DNA of 43,683 nt from Xanthomonas populi (GCF_002940065.1 NZ_MDEJ01000018.1:1-43683), one strand, 5' to 3'. Shown: positions 30,086 through 38,057, counted from the first letter of the stretch. Numbers and translations are program-made. The notes: generated by a model not told the origin, from the letters alone.

Positions 30086-30364
30086 CTGCTTGGGGATGGA
30101 AGACTCCCGGATCACAACGGCAAGCGCACTGGCGGAACCAACAACCTTGCCACCGAATTGCGTTGATGCGTGCCCTTGCGTCACTGGCCGGCCCTCCGTA
30201 CTTCCAGGCAGCGGAGTGCTACCCAGGACTACGACCCTACGCCGGTCGCGGAGGGGGTTCAAGGCCAGAACGGCTGCTTTTGGCGTTCCCTGCGTCAATC
30301 GGTGACCGCGGTTCAACCGGGCGTCATTCCCGGGTTAAAAGACCTTAACTTCCAACCACTTGCA
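30086..30364 (-). ncRNA. Candidate untranslated RNA or long 3' UTR
   Basis: 279 bases between the OmpA-like stop and a strong terminator hold no coding frame with family resemblance. On the minus strand AACCCGGG...CCCGGTT (about 30330-30308) and CTCCG...CGGAG (about 30217-30195) can fold, and several smaller stems follow. It matches no RNA family whose signature I can check by eye (not RNase P, SRP RNA or tmRNA). It could be an sRNA or the trailer of the upstream operon. Confidence 0.35.
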
Positions 30365-31255
30365 TTACGGCGAGACGATCACCTCTTCAGCACGCGTCTT
30401 GCTGGCGGCAGCCTTGGTCCCGCTGACCTGCAAGCGTGCACTGGCCACACCAGCGGCGACCAGGGAATCACGCACCGCTTCGGCCCGCTTCTCAGCCATG
30501 GCTGCATCGCTGTCGAAACCAACGATGCTCACCCGGCCCTTCTTGCCGATGTTCAGATATTCGGCTAGCGCCTTGGCTTGTCGTGCGGCATCGCCAGACA
30601 GGGCGGCCTTGCCACCGAACGCGCCGCTGCCCAGCGAAAACACTTCGCCGCGCGTGTCGAACTTGGCGGACGGCAACTTGGCACCGGACACCAGTTCGGC
30701 TTCTTCGTGTGCCAATTGCACGGCTTTCTGCTGGGCCGCATTGAGCTTGGCGGTCTGCTTGCCGGCCACGCTGGTCAGTGCCAGCTCGGCATCCTGGCGG
30801 GCCAGGGTTTCCTGTTCGGCCGCCTGACGCATGCGCTCGGCCTCTTCGGCCTGGATCTGCGCTTGCACGCGCAGACGCTCGGCCTCCTGGCGCGCACGTG
30901 AAGCGTCACGGCGGCTGGCTTCGATCAGCAGATCGTTGCGGGTGCCTTCCAGCCGATCCAGCTCGCGCCGCGCCAGTGCGGTGCGGGCGGTGAGTTCGGC
31001 AATTTCGACCCGGCGGTCGGCCAGAAACACCAGTTCGTCGCGGTCGCGACGCTTGGCGTCGGCCAGCGAGGCCACGATCTGCTGCGCCTGCAATCGCTCG
31101 AAGCGAGCCAACTCATTGGTCTGCGGGTCGTTCTGCAGCGCGGCCAGGCGCAGGGTGAGCGCGTCGGCCTGCGGGTCGTCCTTGGCGGCCATTGCCAGCG
31201 GCGGCAGTGCGGCCATGCTCATGACACCGAGATAGAGAAGCGGACGCAGTTTCAT
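30365..31255 (-). CDS. OmpA-like protein with a long coiled-coil region
   Basis: 296 aa. The signal peptide MKLRPLLYLGVMSMAALPPLAMA is cut after AMA. Residues about 30-190 are Gln/Glu/Arg/Ala-rich and strongly helical (for example SRARQEAERLRVQAQIQAEE). The C-terminal 90 residues, with LSGDAARQAKALAEYLN, VSIVGFDSD, MAEKRAEAVRDSLVAAGV and LQVSGTKAA, fit the OmpA-like peptidoglycan-binding fold, though key residues look degenerate (S-D-A rather than TDxxG). It is periplasmic. Its start overlaps the DUF4398 stop by four bases, and the two probably work together at the cell envelope. Confidence 0.8.
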   Translation of the reverse strand: MKLRPLLYLGVMSMAALPPLAMAAKDDPQADALTLRLAALQNDPQTNELARFERLQAQQIVASLADAKRRDRDELVFLADRRVEIAELTARTALARRELDRLEGTRNDLLIEASRRDASRARQEAERLRVQAQIQAEEAERMRQAAEQETLARQDAELALTSVAGKQTAKLNAAQQKAVQLAHEEAELVSGAKLPSAKFDTRGEVFSLGSGAFGGKAALSGDAARQAKALAEYLNIGKKGRVSIVGFDSDAAMAEKRAEAVRDSLVAAGVASARLQVSGTKAAASKTRAEEVIVSP

Positions 31256-31635
31256 CGGCCAGCCTCCCCGGTATTGAGGCTGTTCTGCAGCTGCGCCACT
31301 TCCTTCCGGCGCTGTTCAAGCTGGGCAGTGACCACACCTTGTTCGCTGCGTGCCTTAGCCAGATCGGCATTGGCGGCTGCGCGCAAGGCGATCTGCGGCA
31401 CCTGCTTGCGCTGGCGCTTGTCCAGCTGCGCCTGCTGGGCCTGCATCAATTCTTGTCGGGCCAGATTGACCAGATCAGGGGCGTATTGGTCGGCATCTGC
31501 CTGGGTGGCGCGTTGCACGGCCTGTTCGGCAACGGTGAGCTCCGGCGCCACCTGGGCGGCGGCGGGAGAGGAAAGAACCATGAAACAGGCGATGCCATAC
31601 AGGGATCGCCGCAAGTATGCGAAGCTAGCCGTCAT
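31252..31635 (-). CDS. DUF4398-like periplasmic protein
   Basis: 127 aa from ATG 31635 (MTASFAYLRRSL). A signal peptide runs to AAAQ (SPAAAQVAPELTVAEQA). The mature part is helical and Gln/Ala-rich, with LVNLARQELMQAQQAQLDKR and ADLAKARSEQGVVTAQLEQR, the pattern of DUF4398 proteins that usually sit before an OmpA-like gene, as here. The open frame to 31728 adds sequence that runs into the pilU start region and is not part of the family. No good ribosome-binding site precedes ATG 31635, so the start is uncertain. It is divergent from pilU. Confidence 0.75.
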   Translation of the reverse strand: MTASFAYLRRSLYGIACFMVLSSPAAAQVAPELTVAEQAVQRATQADADQYAPDLVNLARQELMQAQQAQLDKRQRKQVPQIALRAAANADLAKARSEQGVVTAQLEQRRKEVAQLQNSLNTGEAGR

Positions 31636-31733
31636 TAGGGGAGCCGTAGCGAGAAGTCTCGAGCACGGCCATTGTCGGAAGCCTGCGGCGTACTTGCAAC
31701 GAGACGCTGCTGTTTGTTGGGGAACCATTGCGC

Positions 31734-32867
31734 ATGGATATCGGCTACTTCTTGAAGCTGATGACCGAAAAGAATGCCTCGGACATGTTTTTGACCACCG
31801 GCGCGCCGGTGTACATCAAGATCGAAGGCAAGCTCTACCCGCTCGGCAATACGGGGTTGCCGCCGGGGATGGTCAAGAAAATCGCTTACTCGTTGATGGA
31901 CGAGGGCCAGGTGCCGCAGTTCGAGCGCGACCTAGAACTCAACATGGCCATCTCGCTGCCCGACGCCGGACGCTTCCGTGTGAACGTGTTCAAGCAGCGC
32001 GGCGAGGCGGGGATGGTGATCCGCGCCATTCGCAGCCGGATCCCGAGTATCGAAGAGCTCAACCTGCCACAGGTGCTCAAGGACGTCATCATGACGCCGC
32101 GCGGTCTGGTGTTGCTGGTTGGCTCGACCGGCTCGGGCAAGTCGACCTCGCTGGCGTCGATGATCGACCACCGCAACAGCACCACCACCGGGCACATCCT
32201 CACCATCGAGGACCCGATCGAATACCTGCACAAGCACAAGATGTCGATCGTGAATCAGCGCGAGGTCGGCCTGGACACGCATACGTTCCAGAGCGCGCTG
32301 AAGAACGCAATGCGCGAAGCGCCGGACGTGATCCTGATCGGCGAAATCCTGGATGCCGACACCATGGAGGCGGCGATCGCCTTCGCCGAGACAGGCCACC
32401 TGTGCCTGGCGACGCTGCATTCCAACAATGCCGATCAGACCATCGAACGCATCCTCAATTTCTTCCCGGAAAGCGCGCACAAGAATGTGCTGATGAATCT
32501 GGCGCTGAACCTGCGTGCGGTGGTGTCGCAGCGCTTGGTCAAGGGTCAGGACGGACGCCGCCGCCCCGCCACCGAAGTGCTGCTCAACACGCCGATGATT
32601 CGCGACCTGCTGCGGCGCGGGCAGGTGCACGAGGTCAAGGCGGCGATGGAAGAGTCGCTGGAAAAAGGCATGCAGACCTTCGACCAATGCCTGTTCCGCA
32701 TGGTTAAATCCGGTGAGATCGAGCAGGAGGAAGCGCTGCGCGCTGCCGACTCGCGCGATGGTCTGGCACTGAAGTTCCGCCTGTCCGAAGGCGGCTCCGG
32801 CGAGCACGATCCGTACGCGGATTACGAAACGGCGGCAGCACCGAAGATCAGCCACGGGTTCACTTGA
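31734..32867 (+). CDS. pilU: Type IV pilus retraction ATPase PilU
   Basis: Secretion-type ATPase that assists PilT in pilus retraction and twitching, at the inner-membrane base of the pilus. From ATG 31734, nine bases after GGGGAA, it is 377 aa and opens MDIGYFLKLMTEKNASDMFL; TTG 31728 is too close to that site. Walker A is GSTGSGKSTSLASMI, the acidic box TIEDPIEYLHKHK, Walker B APDVILIGEILDADTM, and the His box TGHLCLATLHSNNA. The usual PilT/PilU GE-x-R-D reads GEILD here, with leucine for arginine. No pilT lies within the window. The C-terminal tail past VKSGEIEQEEALRAAD is longer than in PilT, as in PilU. Confidence 0.93.
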   Translation: MDIGYFLKLMTEKNASDMFLTTGAPVYIKIEGKLYPLGNTGLPPGMVKKIAYSLMDEGQVPQFERDLELNMAISLPDAGRFRVNVFKQRGEAGMVIRAIRSRIPSIEELNLPQVLKDVIMTPRGLVLLVGSTGSGKSTSLASMIDHRNSTTTGHILTIEDPIEYLHKHKMSIVNQREVGLDTHTFQSALKNAMREAPDVILIGEILDADTMEAAIAFAETGHLCLATLHSNNADQTIERILNFFPESAHKNVLMNLALNLRAVVSQRLVKGQDGRRRPATEVLLNTPMIRDLLRRGQVHEVKAAMEESLEKGMQTFDQCLFRMVKSGEIEQEEALRAADSRDGLALKFRLSEGGSGEHDPYADYETAAAPKISHGFT

Positions 32868-33183
32868 CTGACTGAATGAGCAAGCGCAGGCGTGTTGACG
32901 CACGCGCTTGCCATGGGCGGCCGCGGGAGAGCGGCCCATGGTTGCCGTCATCGACGCGCATTGCGTGCGTTTCATGCGGCCGGCGACAACCAGCCAGCGA
33001 TACCGGCGCAGCTGCCAGGCGTGCGCAACCGGTGTTTCCGGTCGGCATGCAGCACGCGTGTGCTGCCGTTACTGCGCGCCGGCCACTCCTCTGCCGACTG
33101 ATCGCCCGGCACTCTCAGTCGGGCTCAGGAACACGATTCAAATCGTGGATGAGCGCTCTACGTCGCGTATCTGTTGGTGCCGA
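32868..33183. other. pilU-maiA convergent intergenic region with three inverted repeats
   Basis: 316 bases without a recognisable gene. GCAAGCGC (32880-32887) pairs with GCGCTTGC (32904-32911). Directly after, CCATGG (32911-32916) and GCCGC (32920-32924) pair with GCGGC (32931-32935) and CCATGG (32936-32941) round a GGGAGA loop. Both hairpins fit transcription stops for pilU, though without a T tract. CACGATT (33132-33138) and AATCGTG (33141-33147) form a two-base-loop palindrome close to maiA. Confidence 0.55.
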
Positions 33184-33849
33184 TCAGGCAACCACTGCAT
33201 CCACCTGTATTTCCGGCCGCGCCGCATCGAATGCAGGCAGTGCCAGGCACGCCTGTTCGATGCGTTGCAGGGTTGGATACGGCATCAGATCAAATTTGAA
33301 GCGGCGCGCGTTGTAGAGCTGCGGAATCAGCACGCAATCAGTCAGCCCCGGCGTGTTGCCGTGGCAGAACGTGCGGGTGTGCGGATCGTTGGCCAACTGC
33401 GCTTCCAATGCAGCAAAACCGCTTTGCATCCAGTGATGCGTCCAGTGCTCGCGTTGTGCGGCATCCAGTTGCCATTCGCGTTCGAAAAACTGGGTGACGC
33501 GCAGATTGTTGAGCGGATGCACATCGCAGGCGATGACCTGCGCCAATGCGCGCACGCGGGCGCGCTCGGCCGGCGCCACAGGCAGCAGCCGCGCACTGTC
33601 CGGGAACGCGTCGTCCAGATACTCCAGGATCGCCAGCGACTGCGGAATCACCACCGCGCCATGCCGCAACGTGGGTACCAGTTCCTGCGCGTTGAGCTGC
33701 GCATAGGCGGGTGCATGGTGCTCGCCTACATCGCGCACCAGATGCACCGGGTGCGCGATGTAGGCGAGCGCCTTCAGCTGCAGGCCGATGCGCACGCGAT
33801 ACGCGGCGCTGGAGCGCCAGTATGAAAACAATTCCAGTTGGGAACTCAT
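33184..33849 (-). CDS. maiA: Maleylacetoacetate isomerase (zeta-class GST)
   Basis: Glutathione-dependent cis-trans isomerisation of maleylacetoacetate to fumarylacetoacetate, the step before FahA in tyrosine breakdown. 221 aa from ATG 33849 (MSSQLELFSYWRSSAAYRV); YWRSSAAYRVRIGL is the proteobacterial form of the zeta GST SSCS motif. QELVPTLRHGAVVIPQSLAI gives the glutathione-binding segment and the conserved cis-proline with QSLAI. The C-terminal DCVLIPQLYNARRF is typical. It lies 55 bases after the FahA stop on the same strand, so a two-gene operon is likely. Confidence 0.92.
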   Translation of the reverse strand: MSSQLELFSYWRSSAAYRVRIGLQLKALAYIAHPVHLVRDVGEHHAPAYAQLNAQELVPTLRHGAVVIPQSLAILEYLDDAFPDSARLLPVAPAERARVRALAQVIACDVHPLNNLRVTQFFEREWQLDAAQREHWTHHWMQSGFAALEAQLANDPHTRTFCHGNTPGLTDCVLIPQLYNARRFKFDLMPYPTLQRIEQACLALPAFDAARPEIQVDAVVA

Positions 33850-33904
33850 ACCCGGCCTCGCATGCAGGTCTTCGTCACTCCCTTCGCAGACGCCTTCGCC
33901 GATG

Positions 33905-34894
33905 TCATGGTAGCGGCTGACGTTCGACGCGCTGTTCGATCGCACCGAAGATGCTGGCGCCATCGGCATCAAACATCTCGATCCGCACCACATCGCCGAA
34001 TGACATGAACGGCGTGCTCGGCGTGCCGTCGCGCAGGGTTTCCACCACGCGCTGTTCGGCAAAACACGAGGCCCCCAGCGTGGTGTCCTGATTGGCGATC
34101 GTACCTGAGCCGAGGATGGTGCCGGCCGAGAGCGGCCGCGTTTTGGCGGCGTGGGCGATCAGTTGAGCGAAGTCGAACTGCATGTCGTTGCCGGCTTCGG
34201 GCGCGCCGAACCAGGCACCATTGACGTGGGTGACCAGCGGCAGATGCACCTTGTTGTCGCGCCATGCCTCGTCCAATTCATCCACGGTGACGAACACCGG
34301 CGACAGCGCCGAGCGCGGCTTGGATTGCACAAAGCCAAAGCCCTTGGCGAGCTCGGCCGGAATCAGATTGCGCAGCGAGACGTCGTTGACCAGGCCGACC
34401 AACTGGATGTGCGCGGCGGCCTGCTCGGGCGAGGCGCCCATCGGCACATCGTCGGTGATCACCACCAGCTCGGCTTCCAGATCGATGCCGTGCTCCTCGC
34501 TGATCACCTTGATGGCATCGCGCGGGCCGTAGAACCCGGCGCTGGTGGCCTGGTACATCAACGGCTCGGTGTAGAAGCTTTCCGGCACCTCGGCATTGCG
34601 CGCACGACGCACCCGCTCCACATGCGGCAGGTAGGCGCTGCCATCGACGAACTCGTAGGCGCGCGGCAGCGGTGCAGCCAGCGCCTGCAGATCCAGATCG
34701 AACACACCATCGGCACTGCCGTCGTTGAGCGAGGCCGACAAGGCGTTCAGGCGCGGCGCGACATTGCTCCAGTCTTCCAGCGCACGCTGTAGCGTGGGCG
34801 CGATACCGGTGGCGCGCACCGCCGTGCGCAGATCGCGCGCGACCACGATCAGGCTGCCATCGCGGCCGCCTTCCTTCAGGGAACCTAGCTTCAT
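33905..34894 (-). CDS. fahA: Fumarylacetoacetate hydrolase
   Basis: Splits fumarylacetoacetate to fumarate and acetoacetate, the last step of tyrosine and homogentisate catabolism. 329 aa from ATG 34894 (MKLGSLKEGGRDGSLIVV); an ATG two codons upstream at 34900 is an equal choice. FAH signatures visible are LEAELVVITDDVP with metal-binding acids, VNDVSLRNLIPAE, KPRSALSPVFVTVDEL, and AGTILGSGTIANQD. The open frame runs further upstream to 35182 but loses all resemblance before MKLGS. The acetoacetate made here is a natural substrate for the CoA-transferase encoded at 112-1481. Confidence 0.92.
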   Translation of the reverse strand: MKLGSLKEGGRDGSLIVVARDLRTAVRATGIAPTLQRALEDWSNVAPRLNALSASLNDGSADGVFDLDLQALAAPLPRAYEFVDGSAYLPHVERVRRARNAEVPESFYTEPLMYQATSAGFYGPRDAIKVISEEHGIDLEAELVVITDDVPMGASPEQAAAHIQLVGLVNDVSLRNLIPAELAKGFGFVQSKPRSALSPVFVTVDELDEAWRDNKVHLPLVTHVNGAWFGAPEAGNDMQFDFAQLIAHAAKTRPLSAGTILGSGTIANQDTTLGASCFAEQRVVETLRDGTPSTPFMSFGDVVRIEMFDADGASIFGAIEQRVERQPLP

Positions 34895-35271
34895 GACCAT
34901 CCTGTGCTGTGGCTGATCGGCCGATTGTACGGCCTGCCGCAACACTGGTTTCATCTGAAACAACTGACCCGTAGCCCAACCGATGAACTCGCTTTTTGTG
35001 CAGCGCGCCAAACGCGCGTACACTTTTCTGGTCTGCATGCGGCCGTCCGTTTCCCTTAGGGACAGCCGGCGAGGCCAGGATCGATCGATCCGCTCGCCCG
35101 CCCCACCCGACGCCTTTCGTGGTGCCGACAAACCCATCGCTCTTTTGATCGGGTTGTTCCACCATCTCGCAGCGCGGTTCACGGGAACGCTCCGAGCCTC
35201 ACTTTTTGCATTTGCAATGCGTCTGCGCTCCGGGCTTTGCCTGGTGGCGACGCTTTACTTGGAGCTTCCTG
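34895..35271. promoter_or_regulatory. Divergent fahA/rhlE control region with a long rhlE leader
   Basis: 377 bases without a gene. The best plus-strand -10 is TACACT at about 35019-35024, with T-rich sequence at 34993-34998 as a poor -35. That start would leave a leader of about 240 bases before the helicase ATG, containing TCCCT-TAGGGA at about 35050 and a perfect 14-base palindrome GGATCGATCGATCC at 35078-35091. Long structured leaders are known for autoregulated RNA helicase mRNAs, but this is inference here. Confidence 0.45.
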
Positions 35272-36660
35272 ATGTATTTTGAATCCCTGGGCCTTGCGCC
35301 CTTCCTGCTGCGCGCGTTGGCCGAGCAGGGCTATGAAACCCCCACCGCGATCCAGCAGCAGGCGATCCCGCTGGTGCTGGCAGGTCACGACCTGCTGGCC
35401 GGCGCACAGACCGGTACCGGCAAGACCGCCGCGTTCGGCCTGCCGCTGCTGCAGCACCTGGGCACGACGCCGCAGCCGGTCAACGGCCCGCGCAAGCCGC
35501 GCGCGCTGATCCTGACCCCCACCCGTGAGCTGGCCACCCAGGTGCATGACAGCCTGCGCGGCTACAGCAAGTACCTGCGTATTCCCAGCGCGGTGATCTA
35601 CGGCGGCGTGGGCATGGGCAACCAGCTCGACACTCTGCGTCGTGGCGTAGATCTGCTGATCGCCTGCCCGGGCCGGCTGATCGACCATATCGAGCGTCGC
35701 AGCGTGGACCTGTCCGGCATCGAAGTGCTGATCCTGGACGAAGCCGACCGCATGCTCGACATGGGCTTTTTGCCGTCGATCAAGCGCATCCTGACCAAGC
35801 TGCCGCGCCAGGACCGCCAGACCCTGCTGTTCTCGGCCACGTTCGAAGAGAACATCAAGCAGCTGGCGCTGGAATTCATGCGCAACCCGATGCAGATCCA
35901 GGTCACCCCGAGCAACACCGTGGCCGAGAGCATCACCCACCGCGTGCACCCGGTCGATGGCGCGCGCAAGCGCGATCTGCTGCTGCACCTGTTGGCGCAG
36001 GACAGCCGCGAGCAAACCCTGGTCTTCGCGCGGACCAAGCATGGCAGCGACAAACTGGCGCTGTTCCTGGAAAAGTCCGGCATCAAGACCGCGGCGATCC
36101 ACGGCAACAAGAGCCAGGGTCAGCGCATGCGTGCCCTGAGCGACTTCAAGGCCGGCCGTGTGACTGTGCTGGTGGCCACCGATATCGCCGCGCGCGGTAT
36201 CGACATCAACGAGCTGCCGAAGGTCATCAACTATGACCTGCCGATGGTGGCCGAAGATTACGTGCACCGCATCGGCCGCACCGGGCGTAACGGCTCGACC
36301 GGCGAAGCGATTTCGCTGGTGGCGCAGGACGAAGCCAAGCTGCTGCGTCAGATCGTGCGCATGCTGGGCCGCGATGTGGAAATCCGCGACGTGCCGGGGT
36401 ACGAGCCGCAGACCCCGATCCGTTGGGGCAATAGCGCCCCGGGCCGTGCCGAGCAGCCGGGTGGCGATCGCGCGCCGCGCAAGAGCCACGCCCGTCGTCC
36501 GCATGGCGATGCACCGCGTCAGGCGCATGCACACGCAGGCCCGAAAAAGCCGGGTGGTCAGCGTAGCAGCGGTCCGCGTCAGGCTGGTGTTGCCGCCGGT
36601 GCTGGTGCAGGCCGTCGCGATGGTGGCCGTGGTGGTCAGCGTCCGAGCGGTACCCGCTGA
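35272..36660 (+). CDS. rhlE: RhlE-type DEAD-box RNA helicase
   Basis: ATP-dependent RNA helicase for ribosome assembly and RNA turnover, often important in the cold. 462 aa from ATG 35272, with GGAG seven bases upstream. Motifs in order: Q motif FESLGLAPFLLRALAEQGYETP, motif I AQTGTGKTAAF, Ia PTRELATQV, II VLILDEADRMLDMGF, III FSATF, and in the second domain VATDIAARGIDI and HRIGRTGRNG. Residues from about 390 on form a basic, Gly/Arg/His-rich disordered tail ending RRDGGRGGQRPSGTR, an RNA-binding extension usual for RhlE. The upstream open frame is not homologous. Its terminator has been split by an inverted-repeat element. Confidence 0.94.
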   Translation: MYFESLGLAPFLLRALAEQGYETPTAIQQQAIPLVLAGHDLLAGAQTGTGKTAAFGLPLLQHLGTTPQPVNGPRKPRALILTPTRELATQVHDSLRGYSKYLRIPSAVIYGGVGMGNQLDTLRRGVDLLIACPGRLIDHIERRSVDLSGIEVLILDEADRMLDMGFLPSIKRILTKLPRQDRQTLLFSATFEENIKQLALEFMRNPMQIQVTPSNTVAESITHRVHPVDGARKRDLLLHLLAQDSREQTLVFARTKHGSDKLALFLEKSGIKTAAIHGNKSQGQRMRALSDFKAGRVTVLVATDIAARGIDINELPKVINYDLPMVAEDYVHRIGRTGRNGSTGEAISLVAQDEAKLLRQIVRMLGRDVEIRDVPGYEPQTPIRWGNSAPGRAEQPGGDRAPRKSHARRPHGDAPRQAHAHAGPKKPGGQRSSGPRQAGVAAGAGAGRRDGGRGGQRPSGTR

Positions 36661-36703
36661 ATCCTGCGCGCCGGTTTGGCTGGCGCTGCGGCTAGCACCG
36701 ATA

Positions 36704-36867
36704 AAAAGCCGCCCTTCCGGGTAATACTGTTCACTTAAGAAAAGACGGCGCGTCCCTCTCTCGGGGGAAGCGCCGTTATTTATTGGGCGTTGCGAATGCC
36801 CCCAGTTGCAACAACCCTCGACCAGCAGCTTGAGTGAACAGTATCAGCCCTTCGTAGCGGCTTTTTT
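36704..36867 (+). terminator. rhlE terminator interrupted by an inserted element
   Basis: AAAAAGCCGC at 36704-36713 is complementary to GCGGCTTTTT at 36857-36866, which continues into further T residues. Together they would make a normal stem with T tract after rhlE if the 121-base element between them were absent. CCCTTC occurs on both sides (36712-36717 and 36848-36853), as expected if the loop was partly duplicated. Confidence 0.65.
36724..36844. mobile_element. 121-bp MITE-like element with terminal inverted repeats
   Basis: ATACTGTTCACTTAAG (36724-36739) and CTTGAGTGAACAGTAT (36829-36844) are inverted repeats matching at 15 of 16 positions. Inside, ACGGCGC (36745-36751) and GCGCCGT (36770-36776) form a hairpin followed by a T-rich stretch that may serve as a replacement terminator. 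There is no coding capacity, so it would depend on a transposase elsewhere with the same ends. Confidence 0.65.
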
Positions 36868-37141
36868 GTGGGCGCATCTGTGCGACGCGGCATCATCAGA
36901 AACCCAGTGCCACCTTCCCCCATCGTCTGTCGATCCAGGCCTGCGGATCGTTCGTGATGTATGGCTGTCGGAACGTGGCCGCTGAGTCTGGTAACGCTCC
37001 GGCACCGGAGCGCTCTTAAAGTCACCGAAGCGCTGCGGCAACACCGGTGCTTCGGCGAGGCGCCACACACGGTGCGGCCAACCTTCTGATGCGCTGTATC
37101 GCTGCGATTGGGACAGCCCGAGGAGCACTGGCGCACTTACA
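36868..37141. other. Region upstream of queD
   Basis: No gene is seen in this stretch. CGCTCCGG-CA-CCGGAGCG at 36995-37012 is an 8-bp hairpin, and CCGAAGC...GCTTCGG near 37026-37056 is another with a 17-base loop. I looked for a preQ1 riboswitch because queD follows, but could not recognise its aptamer. A GAGGAG motif at about 37119 is too far from the first queD ATG to be its ribosome-binding site. Confidence 0.4.
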
Positions 37142-37504
37142 ATGTCGCGCATGGATATCTTCAAAGTCTTCACGCTCGAAGCCGCACATCGGCTGCCCAA
37201 TGTGCCGCCCGGCCACAAATGCGCTCGCCTGCACGGGCATTCGTTTCGGATCGAGCTGCATGTCAGCGGCGAGCCGGGTGCCGAGACCGGCTGGATCATG
37301 GATTTCGGCGACATCAAGGCCGCCTTCAAACCGATCTACGAGCGCCTGGACCACCACTACCTTAACGAAATCGAGGGATTGGAGAACCCGACCAGCGAAC
37401 ATCTGGCGATCTGGATCTGGCAGCAGCTCAAACCGGCGCTGTCGGCACTGAGCGAGATCGTGGTGCATGAAACCTGCACCTCCGGATGCCGTTATCGCGG
37501 CTGA
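37142..37504 (+). CDS. queD: 6-carboxytetrahydropterin synthase QueD
   Basis: Zinc enzyme that turns dihydroneopterin triphosphate into 6-carboxytetrahydropterin in queuosine (tRNA base) synthesis. 120 aa, a normal T-fold monomer. Zinc ligands are His16, His31 and His33 (AAHRLP and LHGHSF), and the catalytic Cys27 is in [19 protein letters not shown] and LDHHYLNEI carry the Asp-His pair, and [12 protein letters not shown] the pterin-binding glutamate region. The start may be ATG 37142 or the ATG three codons later (MDIFKVF), the latter being better spaced from upstream purines. It stands alone, ended by a long perfect hairpin. Confidence 0.93.
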   Translation: MSRMDIFKVFTLEAAHRLPNVPPGHKCARLHGHSFRIELHVSGEPGAETGWIMDFGDIKAAFKPIYERLDHHYLNEIEGLENPTSEHLAIWIWQQLKPALSALSEIVVHETCTSGCRYRG

Positions 37505-37512
37505 TTGCATGG

Positions 37513-37559
37513 CGCACAAACGACAAGGCCGCCTGCTGGGCGGCCTTGTCGTTTGTGCG
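37513..37559. terminator. 21-bp perfect hairpin after queD
   Basis: The arms 37513-37533 and 37539-37559 are perfectly complementary over 21 bases with a five-base loop (TGCTG). The inner part is GC-rich (AAGGCCGCC) and the outer part holds ACAAACG/CGTTTGT, so the outer arm supplies the T-rich side of an intrinsic terminator in either direction. It starts nine bases past the queD stop. Confidence 0.75.
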
Positions 37560-37623
37560 GCCAGGATAGTTCATTGATTCCAAAGGACGTTGGAGGCCAT
37601 TTTGGAAATCTTAAGCAAACGTG

Positions 37624-37651
37624 TTGCATCGCAACAAGATCCGCGTATGCT
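37624..37651 (+). promoter_or_regulatory. Possible phasin-gene promoter
   Basis: TTGCAT (37624-37629), a 16-base spacer and TATGCT (37646-37651) make a moderate sigma-70 match 43 bases before the phasin ATG. The -35 lies within a small palindrome TGTTGC-ATC-GCAACA (37623-37637), which could be an operator; no regulator can be named. Confidence 0.35.
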
Positions 37652-37694
37652 GCAACGCAACAAACGGTCACAGCTTTCCCCCAAGGGGTTCGCA

Positions 37695-38057
37695 ATGTCG
37701 GCGCAGTCCGAAAACAGCTTCAATACCTTTGCTTCAGCAGCGGCACGCGTCAACCAGTTAGCGATGGAACACGCAGAAAACGCGTTTGGTCTGCAGCTGA
37801 AGACCTTGGGACAAAACGTCAGCGCAACCACAAGCTTCTTCGGTGAGTTTACCCAGGCACGCGATCTGGGTGCCTACAAGACGCTCTGGCCGAAGGGGCT
37901 GCAACTGGCCCGCGACAACCTGGAACGCCTGGCTTCGGTGAATCAGGAAGTCGTCGGTTTGGGCTTGAAGGCATCCGATGCGCTGCGCCAATTGGCCAAG
38001 CAGCAGTTCGATGCAGGCAGCGAACAAGCGACCAAAGGTAAGACCCGGCGCACGTAA
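37695..38057 (+). CDS. Phasin-family protein
   Basis: 120 aa, all-helical and Ala/Gln/Leu-rich: FASAAARVNQLAMEHAENAF, LQLKTLGQNVSATTSFFGEF and LASVNQEVVGLGLKASDALR fit the phasin fold of polyhydroxyalkanoate granule-associated proteins. In Xanthomonas such proteins also occur without an obvious granule role. The start is ATG 37695, seven bases after AAGGGG; the upstream open frame covers the promoter and is not homologous. A lysine/arginine tail (TKGKTRRT) closes it. A terminator follows 51 bases after the stop. Confidence 0.82.
   Translation: MSAQSENSFNTFASAAARVNQLAMEHAENAFGLQLKTLGQNVSATTSFFGEFTQARDLGAYKTLWPKGLQLARDNLERLASVNQEVVGLGLKASDALRQLAKQQFDAGSEQATKGKTRRT

Noticed and set aside
31274-32707. 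477-aa plus-strand open frame overlapping pilU
   Set aside because: Out of frame with pilU, Arg/Pro/His-rich, no family motif; pilU in the other frame has complete ATPase motifs.
36868-37141. preQ1 riboswitch upstream of queD
   Set aside because: Hairpins exist, but I could not identify the conserved aptamer loop or A-rich tail.
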